From NCBI GenBank assembly GCA_022824315.1, contig JAJEAC010000208.1, positions 27,420 through 91,419 on the forward strand: a stretch of 64,000 nt of DNA, given 5' to 3'. Below, one piece after another: positions 26,033 through 34,292 of this stretch (position 1 is the first letter of the stretch; every line of letters begins with the position of its first letter). The position numbers and the translations under genes are program-made. The stretch comes from Silicimonas sp. GTDB lineage: Bacteria > Pseudomonadota > Alphaproteobacteria > Rhodobacterales > Rhodobacteraceae. Under the pieces are notes generated by a model. That model was not told the origin of the DNA. It did no database searches and saw only the letters and a program-made list of their open reading frames with translations.

Positions 26033-27016
26033 TTGCCTGTACCCGCCCCCGTCCTCGCCCCGCCCTTCAACACGGTTCGCCTCAGCCATGCCTGCCTGAA
26101 CGTCGCGGACATCGAGGCATCACGGCACTTCTACGTTGACACGCTGGGACTTCAGGTCACGGACGAGACCGCCGACCACATCCATCTTCGTGCGATGGAG
26201 GAACGCGGCCATCATTGCCTGATCCTGCAGAAGTCCAGCGACCCGGGCACGGTCCAATCCCTGTCGTTCAAGGTGTTTTCGGAGGAAGATCTGGACCGGG
26301 CCGATGCTCACTTCAGGTCCGGAGGTCGCGCCACGGAATGGGTGGAGCGGGCGCATCAAGGCCGCACGCTCGCAACCACCGACAATCTCGGTACCCCGAT
26401 CGAATTCTACCACCAAATTGACCGGCTGCCCTGGATCCACCAGCAATACGCGCTCTACCGGGGCGTAAAGCCGCTTCGAATCGACCATTGCAATTTCTTT
26501 TCAACCGACGTTGACGCTTCGGTCGCGTTTTACAGCGACATCGGATTCCGCGTGACCGAGTACACGGAAGACGAGGACACGGGCCGGCTCTGGGCAGCAT
26601 GGATGCACCGGAAAGGGGGAGTCCACGACATTGCCTTCACCAACGGCACCGGGCCAAGGCTGCACCACATCGCGTTCTGGGTGCCGACGCCGCTGAACAT
26701 CATCGACCTGCTCGATCTCATGTCGACCACCGGCTATCTCGACAACATCGAGCGGGGCCCGGGACGCCACGGGATTTCCAATGCGTTCTTCCTGTACATT
26801 CTCGACCCCGACGGGCACAGGACGGAAATCTACTGCTCCGACTACCAGACGATTGACCCGGACCATGAACCGATCCGGTGGGACTTGAAGGATCCGCAGC
26901 GGCAAACCCTTTGGGGCGCACCGGCCCCGCGCAGCTGGTTTGAGCACGGCACGTGCTTTGTCAGCGTCGAAGCCGAACCTCCGACACTCGAAGCCACACC
27001 GATCATCGCGCCATGA
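26033..27016 (+). CDS. hpaD: 3,4-dihydroxyphenylacetate 2,3-dioxygenase (HpaD, VOC type)
   Basis: An extradiol ring-cleavage dioxygenase of 327 residues with a TTG start at 26033 after GAAGGT. It is of the two-domain VOC (type I) class, like the Mn/Fe-dependent homoprotocatechuate dioxygenases. The metal ligands are His in LRIDHCNFFSTDV, His in LHHIAFWV, and Glu in HRTEIYCSDY. It opens the ring of 3,4-dihydroxyphenylacetate (homoprotocatechuate) at the 2,3 bond. Its stop overlaps the AADC start by 4 bp. The TTG start is inferred; the domain begins a few residues later. Confidence 0.93.
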   Translation: MPVPAPVLAPPFNTVRLSHACLNVADIEASRHFYVDTLGLQVTDETADHIHLRAMEERGHHCLILQKSSDPGTVQSLSFKVFSEEDLDRADAHFRSGGRATEWVERAHQGRTLATTDNLGTPIEFYHQIDRLPWIHQQYALYRGVKPLRIDHCNFFSTDVDASVAFYSDIGFRVTEYTEDEDTGRLWAAWMHRKGGVHDIAFTNGTGPRLHHIAFWVPTPLNIIDLLDLMSTTGYLDNIERGPGRHGISNAFFLYILDPDGHRTEIYCSDYQTIDPDHEPIRWDLKDPQRQTLWGAPAPRSWFEHGTCFVSVEAEPPTLEATPIIAP

Positions 27017-28419
27017 CGGAGCGCCGCGAACCGACTTGGGACGACCTCGCCCATTGGGGCCGACGGGCGGCGGAATGGGGTGCCGACTATCACCGCACCA
27101 TTCGCGAGCGCCCGGTCCGATCACAGGTTTCGCCCGGCGAGATCGCAGCCTCGCTTCCCAAGGCGCCGCCCGAGGAAGCCGAAGACATGGAGACGATCTT
27201 CAGCGACGTGGACCGTCTTGTCATGCCCGGCATCACGCATTGGCAGCATCCGAGCTTCTTCGCCTATTTCTGCTCGAATGCATCGCCGCCCTCCGTCGTC
27301 GCGGACTACATGATCGCGAACCTCGCCGTTCAGTGCATGATCTGGCAGACGTCGCCCGCCGGAACCGAACTGGAAACGCGAGTCCTTGACTGGCTTCGCC
27401 AAGCACTCGACCTGCCCGAGGCATTCCATGGCGTCATTCATGGCAGCGCCTCCGAAGCCACGCTGGCCGCCGTCCTGACCATGCGGGAACGCACGCTGCA
27501 GTGGCAGGGAAACCAGGCCGGACTGCCCGGACAGAAACCCCTTCGGATCTACGCGACGGCCGAAGTGCATACGTCGATCGACCGTGCGATCTGGGTTGCC
27601 GGAATCGGGCAGGACAACCTCGTCCGGATTCCCGCAACGGGAACGCTGAGATCCATGAACCCCTCCGCACTGGACGACGCGATCACGTCGGACCTTGCTG
27701 CGGGACACCTGCCCGCGGGCATCATCTCCTGCGTCGGCGGCACAAGCATGGGCGCCTCGGACGAGGTGGGCCGCATCGCGAAGGTTGCGAGAAAACACGG
27801 TCTTTATCTCCATGTGGATGCAGCATGGGCCGGCAACGCCATGATCTGCCCCGAGTTCCGGCACCTCTGGGCCGGCACCGGGGAGGCGGACAGCGTGGTC
27901 TTCAATCCCTACAAGTGGATGGGGGGACAATTCGACGGCTCTGTTCATTTCGTGCGCGCGCCGGAGGACCTGACCCGCACGCTGGCAATCAAGCCCGCAT
28001 ACCTGAAGACCCATGGCGCAGACGGATTCATCAACTACTCGGAATGGTCAATTCCCCTTGGTCGGAGGTTCCGCGCGCTCAAGCTCTGGTTCCTGATCAG
28101 GGCCTATGGACTGAATGGTCTCCGCCGCCGCATCCGAAACCATGTCGCATGGTCCGAAGAGCTGGCCGGGACTCTTCGGGATGACGACAGGTTCGAGATC
28201 GTGACCGATCCGATTCTGTCGCTTTTCACGTTCCGCCTCGCCGGGAAGGATGACGCGGGTCAGCTGGATTTCGTGAACCGCCTGAACGACGATGGGCGGC
28301 TCTACGTGACGCAGACCCAAGTCGATGATCGGACCGTGATACGCTTCCAGGTCGGACAGTTCGGCACCACGCGTGAGGACGTGCTGGCGGCCTATGACGT
28401 GATGAGGGAACTGGCATGA
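27013..28419 (+). CDS. Aromatic-L-amino-acid decarboxylase family protein
   Basis: A 468-residue group II PLP-dependent decarboxylase, starting at ATG 27013 overlapping the hpaD stop. Family stretches are MPGITHWQHPSFFAYF, SAGTELE-like SPAGTELETRVLDW, and ISCVGGTSMGASDE. His186 stacks on PLP, Asp269 in HVDAAWAG binds the pyridine nitrogen, and Lys301 in FNPYKWMGG forms the Schiff base. It removes CO2 from L-DOPA, tyrosine or tryptophan to give the amine. Inside an hpa operon this would feed dopamine or tyramine toward homoprotocatechuate. Its stop overlaps hpaG by 4 bp. Substrate is inferred; the enzyme family is secure. Confidence 0.9.
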   Translation: MTERREPTWDDLAHWGRRAAEWGADYHRTIRERPVRSQVSPGEIAASLPKAPPEEAEDMETIFSDVDRLVMPGITHWQHPSFFAYFCSNASPPSVVADYMIANLAVQCMIWQTSPAGTELETRVLDWLRQALDLPEAFHGVIHGSASEATLAAVLTMRERTLQWQGNQAGLPGQKPLRIYATAEVHTSIDRAIWVAGIGQDNLVRIPATGTLRSMNPSALDDAITSDLAAGHLPAGIISCVGGTSMGASDEVGRIAKVARKHGLYLHVDAAWAGNAMICPEFRHLWAGTGEADSVVFNPYKWMGGQFDGSVHFVRAPEDLTRTLAIKPAYLKTHGADGFINYSEWSIPLGRRFRALKLWFLIRAYGLNGLRRRIRNHVAWSEELAGTLRDDDRFEIVTDPILSLFTFRLAGKDDAGQLDFVNRLNDDGRLYVTQTQVDDRTVIRFQVGQFGTTREDVLAAYDVMRELA

Positions 28420-29267
28420 GGTTCGCGACTTACACTCTCGCCAACGAGCGCTTCTACGGCATGGTGACCGAGCAGGGAGTCATCCCGCTCTCGCAGGAAT
28501 TCCCGGAATGGCCGACACTCAAGGAAGTCGTCGCGGCCGCCGGACTTGACGCTTTGGCCCAAGCGGCAGATGGCCGGACCGCTTCGCACCGAGGCATCTT
28601 GTTTGAACCTCCGATTCCGGATCCCAGCCGCATCATTTGCGTCGGCGTCAATTTTCCCGATCGGAATGCCGAGTACAAGGACGGCAGCGACCAGCCGAAG
28701 CACATGTCGCTCTTTCCCCGCTTCCCGTCGAGCTTCACTGGCCATGACCGGCCCCTGATCCGACCGCCCGAGAGCGAAAAACTTGACTACGAGGGCGAGG
28801 TCGCAGTCGTGATCGGCAAGGGCGGTCGCCGAATTGCGGCATCAAACGCTCACGAGCACATCGCTGCACTCACCCTCTGCAACGAGGGAACGATCCGCGA
28901 CTGGGTTCGGCATGCAAAATTCAACGTCACTCAAGGCAAGAACTGGGACAGTTCCGGTGCCATGGGACCCTGGATCGTGCCCTTTGCTGACTCGGCCCAG
29001 CTTGACGACGCCCGGCTCGTCACGCGGGTCAACGGAGAGGTGCGGCAGGACGATTACCTGAAGAACATGATGTTTCCGGTGCGTGAACAGATCGCCTACA
29101 TCTCGACCTTCACGACCCTCGACAGCGGCGACATCATTGTCACCGGCACCCCCACTGGCGCGGGTGCGCGTTTCGATCCGCCGCGATTCCTGCAGCCCGG
29201 CGACGTGATCGAGGTTGAGGTCGAGGGCATTGGCACGCTTCGCAACGCGGTCGAGGACGAGACGTGA
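28416..29267 (+). CDS. hpaG: Fumarylacetoacetate hydrolase family protein (HpaG-type decarboxylase/isomerase)
   Basis: A 283-residue FAH-family enzyme. The metal-binding Glu residues are in KLDYEGEVAVVIGKGGRRI, and GDIIVTGTPTGAGARFDPP and FLQPGDVIEVEVEGIGTLRN near the C terminus are typical. In hpa pathways this enzyme decarboxylates 5-oxopent-3-ene-1,2,5-tricarboxylate and isomerises the product. It is a single-domain version, whereas the E. coli HpaG is a tandem. It overlaps the genes on both sides by 4 bp, so it is coupled to AADC and hpaH. Confidence 0.88.
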   Translation: MRFATYTLANERFYGMVTEQGVIPLSQEFPEWPTLKEVVAAAGLDALAQAADGRTASHRGILFEPPIPDPSRIICVGVNFPDRNAEYKDGSDQPKHMSLFPRFPSSFTGHDRPLIRPPESEKLDYEGEVAVVIGKGGRRIAASNAHEHIAALTLCNEGTIRDWVRHAKFNVTQGKNWDSSGAMGPWIVPFADSAQLDDARLVTRVNGEVRQDDYLKNMMFPVREQIAYISTFTTLDSGDIIVTGTPTGAGARFDPPRFLQPGDVIEVEVEGIGTLRNAVEDET

Positions 29268-30064
29268 CGCCTGAAGAGCATGCCGCTGCCGCCGCCACCC
29301 TGCTTCAAGCCGAGGCGACAAGGACCCAGATCGGCCTGCTCAGCCTGGCGCATCCCGACATGACCATGGATGACGCATACGCGATCCAGAACGAGATTCT
29401 CTCGGCCAAGATTGCCCAGGGCCGACAGATAGCCGGATGGAAGATCGGGCTCACTTCCAAGGCCATGCAAGCCGCGCTGAACATCGACGTTCCGGACAGC
29501 GGGATCCTCTTTGACGACATGGAATTCTCCAACGGAAGCGAGGTTCCGGCAGGACGCTTCATCCAGCCTCGCATCGAGGCGGAGATAGCGTTCATCATCA
29601 AGAGCCCGATCAGCGGACAGGACGTCACGCACGAAGATGTCCTGGCCGCAACCGAATGCGTAGCACCGGTCATTGAAATCCTCGACACCCGCATACTTCG
29701 CGCCGACCCTGCAAGCGGCCAGACCCGCATCATCATGGACACGATCAGCGACAATGCGGCGAACGCGGGCTTCGTGCTTGGAGACGAGCGCCACGATGTG
29801 GACGCGCACGATCTCCGCTGGATTCCCGCCATCGTATTCAAGGACGGCGAAGTCGAGGAAACCGGCCTAGGTGCGGGCGTCCTGAACGACCCTGTCGAGA
29901 GCGTTTGCTGGCTGGCCCGTCGCATGGCATGCTATGACCAGCAGATCGAGGCCGGACAGGTGATCCTGTCGGGATCGTTCATTCGCCCCCTTGAATGTCC
30001 CCCGGGGACCCGAATACATGCCGACTACGGAGCCTTCGGCACCGTTGACATCGCTTTCGCCTGA
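29264..30064 (+). CDS. hpaH: 2-oxo-hepta-3-ene-1,7-dioate hydratase
   Basis: A 266-residue member of the hydratase/decarboxylase family. Characteristic pieces are DAYAIQNEILSAKIAQGR, GWKIGLTSKAMQ, QPRIEAEIAFIIKSPI and AGQVILSGSFIRPLECPPGT. It hydrates 2-oxohept-3-ene-1,7-dioate, the step before aldol cleavage. The aldolase gene hpaI is not in the window, so the last step must be encoded elsewhere. It overlaps hpaG by 4 bp. Confidence 0.93.
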   Translation: MTPEEHAAAAATLLQAEATRTQIGLLSLAHPDMTMDDAYAIQNEILSAKIAQGRQIAGWKIGLTSKAMQAALNIDVPDSGILFDDMEFSNGSEVPAGRFIQPRIEAEIAFIIKSPISGQDVTHEDVLAATECVAPVIEILDTRILRADPASGQTRIIMDTISDNAANAGFVLGDERHDVDAHDLRWIPAIVFKDGEVEETGLGAGVLNDPVESVCWLARRMACYDQQIEAGQVILSGSFIRPLECPPGTRIHADYGAFGTVDIAFA

Positions 30065-30076
30065 AAGGTCATCCCC

Positions 30077-31426
30077 ATGAGAGACTCGAACTTCCTGAAA
30101 GAACAGAACGCCCGTCTTCTTTGGCACCCGATGGCAAGCCCGACGGACTGCATCGAAAACCCGCCGATCATCGTCACGGGCGCGACGGGCACGCGCATTC
30201 GCGACATTGACGGCCACGAGGCGGTGGATGCCGTGGGCGGTCTCTGGAACGTCAACCTGGGATATTCCTGCGAACCCGTGAAACAGGCGATTGCAGACCA
30301 GCTTGGCACGCTGCCCTACTATTCGGCCTTTCGCGGAACCACGAACGACAAGATCATCGAACTGGCGCACGTGCTGGCCGAGTTCTTTGCCCCGGACGGC
30401 ATGGCGCGCGCATTCTTCACCAGCGGCGGTTCGGACAGCGTCGAGACCGCACTGCGCCTCGCACGGCAATTTCACAAGATCAGGGGAGAAGCCGGCCGGG
30501 TGAAATTCCTGAGCCTGAAGAAAGGCTACCACGGCACACACATGGGCGGCGCCAGCGTCAACGGAAACGCGAACTTCCGGACGAACTACGAGCCCCTTTT
30601 GCCGGGCTGCTATCACATTCCGTCACCCTACACCTACCGCAACCCCTTCGACGAAAGCGACCCGGAAAGGCTCGCCAACCTGTGCGCTGCAGCGCTGGAA
30701 GACGAAATCGAGTTCCAGGGCGCGAGCACGATCGCCGCCTTCATCATGGAGCCGATCCTGGGTGCAGGCGGCGTGATCCCGCCGCATTCGTCGTTCATGC
30801 CGATGGTGCGCGAAATCTGCCACCGTCATGGCATTCTGCTGATCTCTGACGAGGTGATCACCGGCTACGGCCGCACGGGCGCCTGGTCCGGCGCACGGCT
30901 TTGGGGCGTCCGGCCCGACTTGATGACCACCGCCAAGGCGATCACCAACGGCTACTTTCCGTACGGCGCAGTGATGATCAGCGAAGGGATGGCCGACACT
31001 TTCGAGAACGACAAGTCACCCAACGCCTTCATCGGCCACGGCTACACGTATTCGGGCCATCCGGTCGGCGCCGCCGCGGCGCTGGCCTGCCTCGCCGAAA
31101 CCAAGCGTCTCAACGTGATCGAAAACGCGGCGGCGCGAGGAACCGAACTCTTTGACGGCCTGTGCGCCCTCAAGGAAAAGCATGAACAGATTGGTGACGT
31201 CCGAGGCGGTCATGGGCTGATGCTTGCCATCGAGTGCGTGTCGGATCGAGCGACCAAGGCCGCAGACATGGCCATGCCGCTCCGGGTGCAGAAATTGGCG
31301 TACGAAAACGGCGCGATGGTTCGAGCGGCCGGACCAAACCTGTTGATGTCACCGCCCCTGGTGCTGACATCGGACGACGTGCAGACCATTCTCGCAGCAC
31401 TCGACGCGGCATTCGCGGCGGCCTGA
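30077..31426 (+). CDS. Class III aminotransferase (omega-amine:pyruvate type)
   Basis: A 449-residue PLP aminotransferase. Asp258 in LISDEVITGYGRTG binds the cofactor nitrogen and Lys287 in LMTTAKAITNGYFPYGA is the Schiff-base lysine. YYSAFRGTTNDKIIELAHVL and FFTSGGSDSVETALRLAR place it with beta-alanine/omega-amino acid:pyruvate aminotransferases, many of which accept amines. It is 12 bp after hpaH, on the same operon. With the upstream decarboxylase it could turn dopamine or tyramine into the aldehyde and then, with a dehydrogenase, homoprotocatechuate. That role is inference. Confidence 0.88.
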   Translation: MRDSNFLKEQNARLLWHPMASPTDCIENPPIIVTGATGTRIRDIDGHEAVDAVGGLWNVNLGYSCEPVKQAIADQLGTLPYYSAFRGTTNDKIIELAHVLAEFFAPDGMARAFFTSGGSDSVETALRLARQFHKIRGEAGRVKFLSLKKGYHGTHMGGASVNGNANFRTNYEPLLPGCYHIPSPYTYRNPFDESDPERLANLCAAALEDEIEFQGASTIAAFIMEPILGAGGVIPPHSSFMPMVREICHRHGILLISDEVITGYGRTGAWSGARLWGVRPDLMTTAKAITNGYFPYGAVMISEGMADTFENDKSPNAFIGHGYTYSGHPVGAAAALACLAETKRLNVIENAAARGTELFDGLCALKEKHEQIGDVRGGHGLMLAIECVSDRATKAADMAMPLRVQKLAYENGAMVRAAGPNLLMSPPLVLTSDDVQTILAALDAAFAAA

Positions 31427-31609
31427 ACCCGGCTGCAAGTCGCTGGAAGAGATTACGGTTCGAGATTGAACTCGCTGGCTTGACCGGGAGCTTTACAGGA
31501 AGCCCTATTCTCCGCCTGCGCTTCGGAATGGGTCGGGCGTTGCATTTCGGACTGGAGGCGGGGTTTCTTGCGAGCGCTTTGTGACGTACGCAATCAAGGA
31601 GCATAAGAC
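31427..31609. other. Gap after the hpa cluster
   Basis: About 180 bp. The only feature is the AAGGAG ribosome site at 31595-31600 of the broken sulfatase. No clear terminator stem was found. Confidence 0.4.
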
Positions 31610-32128
31610 TTGCCGAGCCCGTGCCGCCCCAACGTAATTCTCGCCGTTTTCGACACGCTGAGCGAAGCGGACTGCGGCAGGAAAGAGGCACAGGCCCAAA
31701 TGCCTGCGCTTGCAAGGCTGCGCAGCGAAAGCGCTCTCTTCACAAACGCATACGCGCCATGCCCGGAGAGCAGCCCAGCACGGGCGAGCCTGTTTACCGG
31801 GCTGGATCCTTGCGCGCATGGAGTGTGGACAAATGGCGTTGCCCTTCCCGCGCGGGAGCGGACGTTTCCCCAAATACTCGCTCAGTTGGGTTATGCCAAT
31901 TGGCTGGTCGGTCGACGGCAGCTGGCCGGTGTTGTCAAAAGTCAAGAGACCACACTACTCGAATTTCGGCCCTGTCTGTTGATCGCAATCGCTTCAAGCG
32001 GCGTCTCGCGCCGTGCCTTCAAGGCTTCAGAGGGCTACGCATTTTGCCAGGACCGCAAGAATGCTCTGATCAGGCCTTCGTCTATACCGGCAGAGATGGC
32101 AGGCGCCCTGCCTCTTTCAGCAGGCTGA
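31610..32128 (+). pseudogene. Truncated sulfatase N terminus (Ser-type active site)
   Basis: TTG 31610 has AAGGAG eight nt upstream. The first ~105 residues are a sulfatase/alkaline-phosphatase-superfamily N terminus: PNVILAVFDTLSEAD, APCPESSPARASLFTG, HGVWTNG and GYANWLVGRRQLAG. The SSPAR element fits the S-x-P-x-R formylglycine signature. After about 31930 the frame loses homology, and an intact sulfatase needs ~350 more residues, so the gene is cut off. Its 3' end runs into the convergent SDR gene at 32082. A sulfatase beside an aromatic pathway could once have released sulfated catechols. Confidence 0.65.
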
Positions 32129-33059
32129 ATGCCCGATGGGTCGCGGCGATTCCGTCCCTTACGGATAAGGCCGGATAATCGGGAACATGCGCCCGCAGCG
32201 GCGTCTCATCCAGATCTGATGGGAATGGAAAGGGAGCTCCGCTGGCGACTACCCGGTGCCTCGGTTCGAGCCGGTCCAGCTCCGAGAGGCCCATCTCGAT
32301 TGTCTCATAGCGCCCATTCAGGTCGAATGCATGGAATCCGTCTCCGTCTGCGCTGACCGAGGCAATGAAGGCGGCTGCGGCTTCTCCGGCATAGAGCCAG
32401 CTGTAAGGGCCCGTGAATGGGATGTCATACGCCTCATCAAGGACGGCAGCCTGAATGCCGATCGTATTCTTCGAACTGATACCCTGGTCTCGGGCAACTC
32501 CGTAAACGACGTTCGGACGAAGACATATTGAAGGTACCTGCCAATCGGCCCAATAGACAAAGGCAGCCTGTTCGTTGGCCACTTTGTAGGCGCCGTAGAG
32601 CGTTTCCTTGAAACCTGATCCTGCTGGAAACGCGTGGGCCGCGACCGAAGAAGCGAACACGACCCGCTCTATTCCATTGTGGCGTGCCGCCTCCAGGACA
32701 TTGACCGTTCCTTCCACGTTCACGCGCGCACCGAGCGCAGGGTTCGCCGCGCAATGCGGCACCTGAAGTCCGGCAAGATGAACGATGGCCTGAACATTGC
32801 GGGTCTCGACCAACTCGGCCACAGCCAGCCCGTCGGTGACGTCGAGCGCAGACCAATCCAGCGCATTCGCCGCCGCCTCGCCCATGATCAGTGCGACGCG
32901 TCCAGGGCTTTTTTGCAGATCGGTCGGAATGACCGGAACGCCAGAACGCACAAGGATCGCTGTGGTCCATGCCCCAAGGCACCCTCCGGCGCCCGTGACC
33001 AGGACCGGACCCGAAAATCGGCCAGAATCTATCAAGAATGGGGCTGTCAAAAAGTCCAT
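32082..33059 (-). CDS. NAD-dependent epimerase/dehydratase (extended SDR)
   Basis: A 325-residue extended short-chain dehydrogenase. The cofactor loop TGAGGCLGAW is at about residues 22-31 and the catalytic YxxxK is YGAYKVANEQ, with upstream Ser in FASSVAAHAFP. The ICLRPNVVYGVARDQGISS loop is typical of nucleotide-sugar-like epimerases and of uronate or lactone dehydrogenases. It is the last gene of the second TTT operon, about 10 bp after the M28-like gene. Substrate is unknown. Confidence 0.88.
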   Translation of the reverse strand: MDFLTAPFLIDSGRFSGPVLVTGAGGCLGAWTTAILVRSGVPVIPTDLQKSPGRVALIMGEAAANALDWSALDVTDGLAVAELVETRNVQAIVHLAGLQVPHCAANPALGARVNVEGTVNVLEAARHNGIERVVFASSVAAHAFPAGSGFKETLYGAYKVANEQAAFVYWADWQVPSICLRPNVVYGVARDQGISSKNTIGIQAAVLDEAYDIPFTGPYSWLYAGEAAAAFIASVSADGDGFHAFDLNGRYETIEMGLSELDRLEPRHRVVASGAPFPFPSDLDETPLRAHVPDYPALSVRDGIAATHRAFSLLKEAGRLPSLPV

Positions 33060-33068
33060 GCAGTCACC

Positions 33069-34292
33069 TCAGTCCCTTTCCTCGCCATCGAAAGCCTCGA
33101 TCGTCCGGACCAATGCCGACGCTATTCTCGCCAGCAACTGCGGATCCACGACCTCCGGCCCGTCATCCTTGAGGTGAAAGAACCTCTGCGGCCCCATCAG
33201 GGCCATGCCGGGGTAACCGCGTTCGAGGATCCAGCGAATCTCGCCGCTCTTGCGGTCGTATGCGGCTGGTTCGAGATGAGGAAGTTCAGCGAAGGCCTTC
33301 TTTGCATGTTCGAGCAAATCCGCCGAAGAATACAGCCAGCTCTCCGGCTCGGGACCGTTTGCGATCAGCATCGGCCCCTCCTGATCGTAGCCGTAGGTGC
33401 CGATGGACGATCCGAGATGCAGCCAGCAGTCGGTCACTTCCGGGGGCGGAAGAACATCCTTCTCGAACAGGTGATGAATGCCCATATGGCCGATTTCGTG
33501 CCCCGAGTTGGACAGGAACAGGAAGCTCTGTGGCTGCGTTGATCTGGACGCCCACCGCGCCAGCTCCAGAAGGAGTGCCACACCCGCCCCACGCTCACCG
33601 GCACAACGGAACCAACCGCTCTGCGGTGTGGAGACGATGATCCAGCGCGCGCCCCGCTCCAACCTGCCAACCACGTTCATGGCTTGCGCCTGCGGCTCGT
33701 CCTGACCGGAGAGAAGGAATTCGATTTCATCCCCATGACAAACGGCGTGGTGGAACACGTGCCAGTGCTTGGGTGCGATCATGGCCACCGGTATCGGCCA
33801 CGGGGACTGGTTCCTGGGTGGAATGACGTTCTGGCCGTAGATTTCTCCCGACGCATGGGGGGTGCACCCTAAGATAGCCCTAGCGCCTCGCGTGGCCAAA
33901 TCGGTGATGATGCCGTCATGATCGCTCTTCGGCGTCACCATCACGTCTTCAAAGCGTGCAAGAACGATCTTTCCATCAACATCGCCCTCAGGGGGCACTG
34001 GCCTGCCTCTGAGCGGCCTGGTTCCTGCAGATACGGGATGCCACAGCGGGAAGGCATCCATGCGCTGGCCATAGGCACCGATCCAGCATTGCTCCAACTG
34101 GAACTGCCTCAGCGGCCACGGGTCTAGCGCTGCAGACACGCCGGCCGCCCTCAGTGCGTCACAAAACCATCGCGAAGTCTCGTGATCCGCAGGCGATGCG
34201 GTGCGGTGCTCGCCGAAGCCGGCAAAGCGCAGCACATCTGCATAGAGTGCTTCGGCCATTCTGCTGGTTGAGGAATCCAAGCTTCGGATCAT
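33069..34292 (-). CDS. M28 peptidase-like protein with altered metal site
   Basis: A 407-residue protein from the ATG that overlaps the tctA stop by 4 bp. The fold is M28-like: ARWIIVSTPQSGW (about 216-227), GERGAGVALLLELARW (232-247) and FLFLSNSGHEIGHMG (257-271), where aminopeptidases have HxD, the bridging Asp, and the EE pair. Here those positions read TPQS, GER and GHE, so the usual two-zinc ligands are mostly lost. A PA-like insert covers about 95-200. It may hydrolyse a non-peptide amide, or act as a binding protein. It is co-transcribed with a TTT transporter. Function unknown. Confidence 0.7.
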   Translation of the reverse strand: MIRSLDSSTSRMAEALYADVLRFAGFGEHRTASPADHETSRWFCDALRAAGVSAALDPWPLRQFQLEQCWIGAYGQRMDAFPLWHPVSAGTRPLRGRPVPPEGDVDGKIVLARFEDVMVTPKSDHDGIITDLATRGARAILGCTPHASGEIYGQNVIPPRNQSPWPIPVAMIAPKHWHVFHHAVCHGDEIEFLLSGQDEPQAQAMNVVGRLERGARWIIVSTPQSGWFRCAGERGAGVALLLELARWASRSTQPQSFLFLSNSGHEIGHMGIHHLFEKDVLPPPEVTDCWLHLGSSIGTYGYDQEGPMLIANGPEPESWLYSSADLLEHAKKAFAELPHLEPAAYDRKSGEIRWILERGYPGMALMGPQRFFHLKDDGPEVVDPQLLARIASALVRTIEAFDGEERD

